Positions 7,198-10,566 of a stretch of DNA of 10,566 bases are shown here, piece by piece. The DNA lies in assembly GCA_002351955.1 (NCBI GenBank), contig DEHO01000060.1, positions 78,560-89,125 on the forward strand, read 5' to 3'. This DNA comes from Flavobacteriales bacterium UBA2798. Lineage in GTDB: Bacteria; Bacteroidota; Bacteroidia; Flavobacteriales_D; UBA2798. The position numbers and the translations under genes are program-made. Within the stretch, counting starts at the first letter, position 1, and each line of letters begins with the position of its first letter. The notes beneath the pieces are model-generated. The model worked only from the letters and a program-made list of their open reading frames with translations. It was not told where the DNA came from and ran no database searches.

Positions 7198-8238
7198 ATG
7201 AAATTTGAAATTGCAGGCGTTCCTATTGGCCTTTCTCACCGCCCCTTCATCATTGCCGAGATGTCCGGGAATCATAACCATTCGCTCGAGCGTGCTTTTG
7301 CTATTGTTGATGCTGCTGTAGAAACCGGTGCGCAGGCAATTAAATTGCAGACCTATACTGCCGATACCATCACAATGAAAGGTGTGCATACCATCAGTGA
7401 GAAAAGCTCGCTTTGGTACGGCAAAGAGTTGCATCAACTCTACAAGGATGCTTATACTCCCTGGGAATGGCACAAGCCTATTATGGATTACGCAAAGAAA
7501 AAGGGAATCATTTGTTTTAGCTCTCCATTTGATGAAACTGCAGTCGATTTTCTGGAGGAATTAAATGTACCGGCCTACAAGATTGCTTCTTTTGAAAATA
7601 CGCATCATCCACTTCTTAAAAAAGTTGCGCGTACCGGCAAACCTGTAATTATGTCAACCGGTGTTGCCTCCATTGATGATATTCAGGAATCAATCGAAGT
7701 TCTTCGCAGCGCAGGATGTAAACAACTGGTGATATTGAAATGCACAAGCACCTATCCTGCAAGTCCCGAAAACACCAATATTTTGACGATTCCCGATATG
7801 AGAAAGCGCTTCGGTATAGAGGTGGGATTGTCGGATCATACGATGGGTATAGGTGTATCTATTGGTGCTGTTGCGCTTGGTGCTGTGGTTATAGAAAAAC
7901 ATTTCACCTTGTCGCGTGCAGATGGCGGTGTTGATTCAGCGTTCTCCATGGAACCGCATGAAATGAAAAGTCTGGTAGAAGAATCAGAACGTGTTTGGCT
8001 GGCATTAGGTAAGGTTTCTTATGAACTCACAGAAGCGGAAAAACCCAGCCTTCAGTATAAGCGATCAATTTATGTGTCGGGCGACATTAAAGCGGGTGAA
8101 GTGTTTACCGGAAACAATTTAAAAGTTATTCGTCCGGCAAATGGTTTGCATCCAAGGTATTTTGAGCAGATCATTGGGAAAAAAGCAAAAAAGGATATCG
8201 CTTCCGGTACCCCTCTTCAGGCTGATATGGTGGAATAG
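7198..8238 (+). CDS. pseI: Pseudaminic acid synthase, PseI
   Basis: This complete 346-residue NeuB-family synthase would condense 2,4-diacetamido-2,4,6-trideoxy-L-altrose with phosphoenolpyruvate to give pseudaminic acid in the cytoplasm. The N-terminal TIM-barrel domain (about residues 1-285) carries IIAEMSGNHNHS near the start, AIKLQTYTADT, the PseI-typical DAYTPWEWH, FSSPFDETAVDFL, and KCTSTYPAS. It also has GLSDHTMGIGV and EKHFTLSRADGGVDSAFS, whose histidines and acidic residues bind the metal and PEP. The last 60 or so residues form the SAF (antifreeze-like) domain, with YKRSIYVSGDIKAGE and IGKKAKKDIASGTPL. Length and motifs fit PseI better than NeuB or LegI. The gene follows the HAD gene by 19 AT-rich bases and has no visible Shine-Dalgarno sequence. 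Its base composition looks closer to pseC than to the genes immediately before it. Confidence 0.96.
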   Translation: MKFEIAGVPIGLSHRPFIIAEMSGNHNHSLERAFAIVDAAVETGAQAIKLQTYTADTITMKGVHTISEKSSLWYGKELHQLYKDAYTPWEWHKPIMDYAKKKGIICFSSPFDETAVDFLEELNVPAYKIASFENTHHPLLKKVARTGKPVIMSTGVASIDDIQESIEVLRSAGCKQLVILKCTSTYPASPENTNILTIPDMRKRFGIEVGLSDHTMGIGVSIGAVALGAVVIEKHFTLSRADGGVDSAFSMEPHEMKSLVEESERVWLALGKVSYELTEAEKPSLQYKRSIYVSGDIKAGEVFTGNNLKVIRPANGLHPRYFEQIIGKKAKKDIASGTPLQADMVE

Positions 8239-8360
8239 TCATGTTCAGCCTTAAATAATGTTAAGTGCAGATAATTTCTGAAGAATGTTGATGAAGAGAA
8301 CAAAATGAAAATGGGGCTTATTCTGTTTATTCCTTAGTTTTACTCTAGATAATCATAGAC
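8239..8360. other. 122-base gap between pseI and the flippase gene
   Basis: This is the longest non-coding stretch in the window. It is AT-rich and shows no strong hairpin. An 8-mer TAGTTTTA at 8335-8342 resembles the Bacteroidota -7 promoter element TAnnTTTG except for its last base. No TTG lies at the expected distance upstream, so a promoter for the flippase gene is only possible. Two tiny reading frames of 7 and 10 codons inside it look like chance. Confidence 0.3.
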
Positions 8361-9878
8361 ATGGGAATCGTTGCAAGACAAAGTATTTTTAGTGCTTTTA
8401 GTTTGTTAATCGGATTCACCATTGGCGCCATTAATCAGATGGTTCTTGTTCCCTACGTTTTCGAAGAAGGTTGGCCTCGGGAAATGTATGGATTGCTTCA
8501 ATTGACAATTACATTAGGAATTGTGTTTTCCCAATTCCTGAATTTTGGATCAGGTCCAATTGCTGTCCGTATTTTGCCTAGGTTTAGATCGGAGGGAAGA
8601 GAAAAGGATTTAAATTTTTATTTATGGGTTTTCCCATTAGTGGGGATGCTGATATTGGGTGTTTTTTTCATTGCTGCAGGCGATTGGTTTATCAGAATTT
8701 TGACAGATGAAGTCTTAATGGATGCTAGCTATTTGCTGTTGATCATTTTTTTGAATTCACTTTTTAATACGTTGTTTCGCTCGCTTAACGGTTATGCTGT
8801 GGCTTCGTTTCGCAATTCACTTGGCAGCTTTTTTAATGAGGTTTACATCCGACTGGTACAAATTGCAGGTGTAGTATTATTTGCAATGGGCAAAATTGAT
8901 TTTCACGGCCTGTTTATGTTTTATTCCATCAGTTTTGCGTCTCAGTTTTTATTCATGTTCTTATTGATGCGCGGAAATAATTTATTGGCAATCAAATACC
9001 CTGTAAATAAGGAGGAGTTTAAGGAATTAACCGGATTCGGTTTTTATAGTGTCCTGGATCAGGGTGCAGGTATTTTGGTGAACCGTATTGACGTACTTAT
9101 GATTGGCGCGCTAGTCGGATTGTCGGAAGTGGTGTACTATCAGATGGCGTTTTTTATGATTACGGTTATCACCATTCCGTCAAGAGCTCTTTCAAATGTT
9201 TCTTCTGCAGTAACAAGTGAATCCATGCATAAGGAGGACTGGACAGGAATACGGAAATTGTTTTTTTCAAATGGCTTGATTCAAACCCTTGTTGGAGGTT
9301 GGATTTTTATTTTGATTTGGTGTAACCTTGATTTGGTTTTAATGATGCTTCCCCCGGAATTCAGTGTTATCCGATGGCCACTTTTTTTTCTGGGCGTTTC
9401 GAAAATGTTTGATCTTTTCACTTCTATCAATGGACTGATTATCGGATTCTCTCCTTTTTTCAGGTATAATTTTTATTTTAATATTCTTCTGCTTGTAATA
9501 ACCATTATAGCTAATCTCCTTCTCATTCCTTATTACGGGATTACCGGAGCTGCTATTGCAACTGCTTTTTCTTTATTGCTCTATAATTTAATGAAAAGTA
9601 TTTTTCTATACAGGAAATACGGAATTCAACCAATTACCATTCCCGGTTTATTGCTCTTAGCGGCATTATTCATCTCCGCAATTATTGGACTCGCTATACC
9701 TGATTTCATTTCTGTAGATATGAATTTAGGTTTGTTTCAGCGAACCATTCCTGTACTAATCAATATTGGAATCCGGACCATAATTATTTCCGGATCGCTT
9801 TATGCTTTTGTGTACTTGTTTGGTGTTAACCGGTCTATCCGGGAAATTGTTCCCGAAAAATTTCAACGGTTCCTGTAA
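8361..9878 (+). CDS. Wzx-like polysaccharide flippase (MOP superfamily)
   Basis: This 505-residue integral inner-membrane protein has about 14 hydrophobic stretches by eye spread over its whole length, as expected for an oligosaccharide flippase of the MATE/MOP exporter superfamily. The N-terminal helix region begins with RQSIFSAFSLLIGFTIGAIN. The internal VLVNRIDVLMIGALVGLSEVVYYQMA is like the half-way segment of Wzx proteins, and YYGITGAAIATAFSLL near residues 390-405 is typical of the family. Such proteins move lipid-linked oligosaccharide repeat units from the cytoplasmic to the periplasmic face. In this setting it would export a glycan containing the sugar made upstream. No polymerase or glycosyltransferase is present in the window; they probably lie elsewhere. 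The start ATG at 8361 lacks a Shine-Dalgarno sequence. The gene is read in the same direction as the pathway genes but is separated by 122 bases, so it may be transcribed separately. Confidence 0.85.
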   Translation: MGIVARQSIFSAFSLLIGFTIGAINQMVLVPYVFEEGWPREMYGLLQLTITLGIVFSQFLNFGSGPIAVRILPRFRSEGREKDLNFYLWVFPLVGMLILGVFFIAAGDWFIRILTDEVLMDASYLLLIIFLNSLFNTLFRSLNGYAVASFRNSLGSFFNEVYIRLVQIAGVVLFAMGKIDFHGLFMFYSISFASQFLFMFLLMRGNNLLAIKYPVNKEEFKELTGFGFYSVLDQGAGILVNRIDVLMIGALVGLSEVVYYQMAFFMITVITIPSRALSNVSSAVTSESMHKEDWTGIRKLFFSNGLIQTLVGGWIFILIWCNLDLVLMMLPPEFSVIRWPLFFLGVSKMFDLFTSINGLIIGFSPFFRYNFYFNILLLVITIIANLLLIPYYGITGAAIATAFSLLLYNLMKSIFLYRKYGIQPITIPGLLLLAALFISAIIGLAIPDFISVDMNLGLFQRTIPVLINIGIRTIIISGSLYAFVYLFGVNRSIREIVPEKFQRFL

Positions 9879-9889
9879 CGGTACTGTAA
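9865..9889. repeat. Short imperfect tandem repeat at the flippase stop codon
   Basis: AACGGTTCCTGTAA (9865-9878) is followed, sharing its last two bases, by AACGGTACTGTAA (9877-9889). The two copies differ by one missing base and one substitution. The first copy contains the flippase stop codon. It looks like a small local duplication in the gap between two convergent genes, with no evident function. Confidence 0.5.
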
Positions 9890-10566
9890 TTAAAACGAAC
9901 GACTGACTCCAACCACGTACCTGAATTGGAAATAGTTTTCTGTATAGGGTACAACGTTTAGGAACAAAGGCATATCAAATCGTAGCACCAATGGTTCAAC
10001 CATTTCAAGTGGACCAAATCGTTTAATGGTTAGAGCGGTTCCAACACCTGCATCGGCTCGAAAAGATGCAAAATCAAAACGCTTCCCACTCATTTCTTTG
10101 GCCATGATACCTGCGTCGGTAAACAGGTAAATATCCAGTCCAAAATAGCGGCTGAGCTTTTTTGGTTTCCACTTTACAATATCACGAAGATCCAATTCCG
10201 CGCTGAAGGATGTGCCGCTGTTTCCTTTGTAATGGAAACTCAGATTGCCTGCGCTATCCATATCCGGAATAAGATAACCTGCATAGCCGCGAAGATTTAA
10301 TCCTCCACCCGCATGAAAATGATTGGTGGAAGCTCCGTAATTACCTGTCCACTCGTAAGGGAAAAATCCAATCGAGCGGGTGTATTTACTGTTCATCATT
10401 TCTTCCGGATTTGCTCCTGCCAAAAACAACGCGCTTTCAGAGGGAATCGCTGACCCTGTTCCGTATTGTGCAAACAAGCGTGTACTTAATCGTGTCTTCC
10501 AGATTTTAAAACGGTGAATGGAGGTCATGCTTAATTGTCCGTATGAATAATCACTACCAACAGCGG
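9890..10566 (-). CDS. Outer-membrane beta-barrel protein, surface-antigen/Omp85-like, C-terminal part
   Basis: This is a minus-strand gene whose 5' end lies beyond the right edge; the frame is open from 10566 down to the stop at 9890. The Met encoded at 10526-10528 is internal, since sense codons continue upstream of it. About 224 residues are visible. They show alternating polar/hydrophobic strands rich in Tyr, Phe and Gly and end in a C-terminal Phe (VGVSRSF), typical of outer-membrane barrels. The segment GGGLNLRGYAGY (bases about 10274-10309) resembles the conserved RGF/RGY motif of the BamA/Omp85 surface-antigen domain. The N-terminal part needed to name the protein is missing. It could be an assembly factor or another large envelope protein with a C-terminal barrel. 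It is convergent with the flippase gene, 11 bases apart, and probably has nothing to do with the sugar pathway. Confidence 0.65.
   Translation of the reverse strand, partial: AVGSDYSYGQLSMTSIHRFKIWKTRLSTRLFAQYGTGSAIPSESALFLAGANPEEMMNSKYTRSIGFFPYEWTGNYGASTNHFHAGGGLNLRGYAGYLIPDMDSAGNLSFHYKGNSGTSFSAELDLRDIVKWKPKKLSRYFGLDIYLFTDAGIMAKEMSGKRFDFASFRADAGVGTALTIKRFGPLEMVEPLVLRFDMPLFLNVVPYTENYFQFRYVVGVSRSF

Noticed and set aside
8285..8337. Two tiny frames (7 and 10 codons, linked by an ATGA overlap) upstream of the flippase gene, resembling a leader peptide
   Set aside because: They are too short to separate from chance. There is no ribosome-binding site and no attenuator-like stem-loop after them.
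1..10566. tRNA or rRNA genes, CRISPR arrays, insertion sequences, attachment sites
   Set aside because: None seen by eye on either strand. Nearly all sequence is taken up by supported protein genes.

Overview
The window looks like part of the chromosome of a Bacteroidota bacterium. The protein families are typical of that phylum. Start codons generally lack a clear Shine-Dalgarno sequence (for example, AT-rich leaders precede the genes starting at 4600, 7198 and 8361). Composition is moderately AT-rich, and the right-hand end carries a barrel-type outer-membrane protein ending in Phe. The assignment is inferred from style and family content, not from a marker gene.

Nearly the whole window is one forward-strand gene series for a pseudaminic-acid-type nonulosonic acid (a nine-carbon sialic-acid-like sugar). 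From left to right it holds: the C-terminal half of the PseB dehydratase (1-504), the PseC aminotransferase (504-1670), a methylase of the family associated with pseudaminic acid loci (1660-2307), an SpsF-type cytidylyltransferase (2404-3138), a second SAM methyltransferase (3142-4035), a GNAT acetyltransferase (4032-4598), a two-domain SDR/ATP-grasp fusion protein (4600-6507), a HAD hydrolase (6510-7178), the PseI synthase (7198-8238) and a Wzx-like flippase (8361-9878). The genes are packed tightly, with 1 to 11 base overlaps or gaps of 1 to 19 bases. The only longer gaps are 2308-2403 and 8239-8360. Facing this series from the right is the C-terminal part of an outer-membrane beta-barrel protein (9890-10566, minus strand).

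As a pathway, PseB and PseC would convert UDP-GlcNAc to UDP-4-amino-4,6-dideoxy-N-acetyl-altrosamine. The GNAT would acylate the 4-amino group, PseI would condense the freed hexose with phosphoenolpyruvate, and the cytidylyltransferase would activate the product as CMP-sugar. The flippase suggests that the sugar goes into an exported glycan (O-antigen, capsule or S-layer glycan). The UDP-removing step (PseG) has no recognisable gene here.

The least explained part is the module of SDR/ATP-grasp fusion plus HAD hydrolase, flanked by two methyltransferases and a GNAT. It may decorate the sugar or make a second building block. The SDR half has Thr where the catalytic Tyr of the YxxxK motif is expected. 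The block from about 2308 to 7197 also looks more AT-rich than pseC and pseI, which suggests a mosaic locus. No RNA genes, insertion sequences, CRISPR arrays or convincing terminators were seen.
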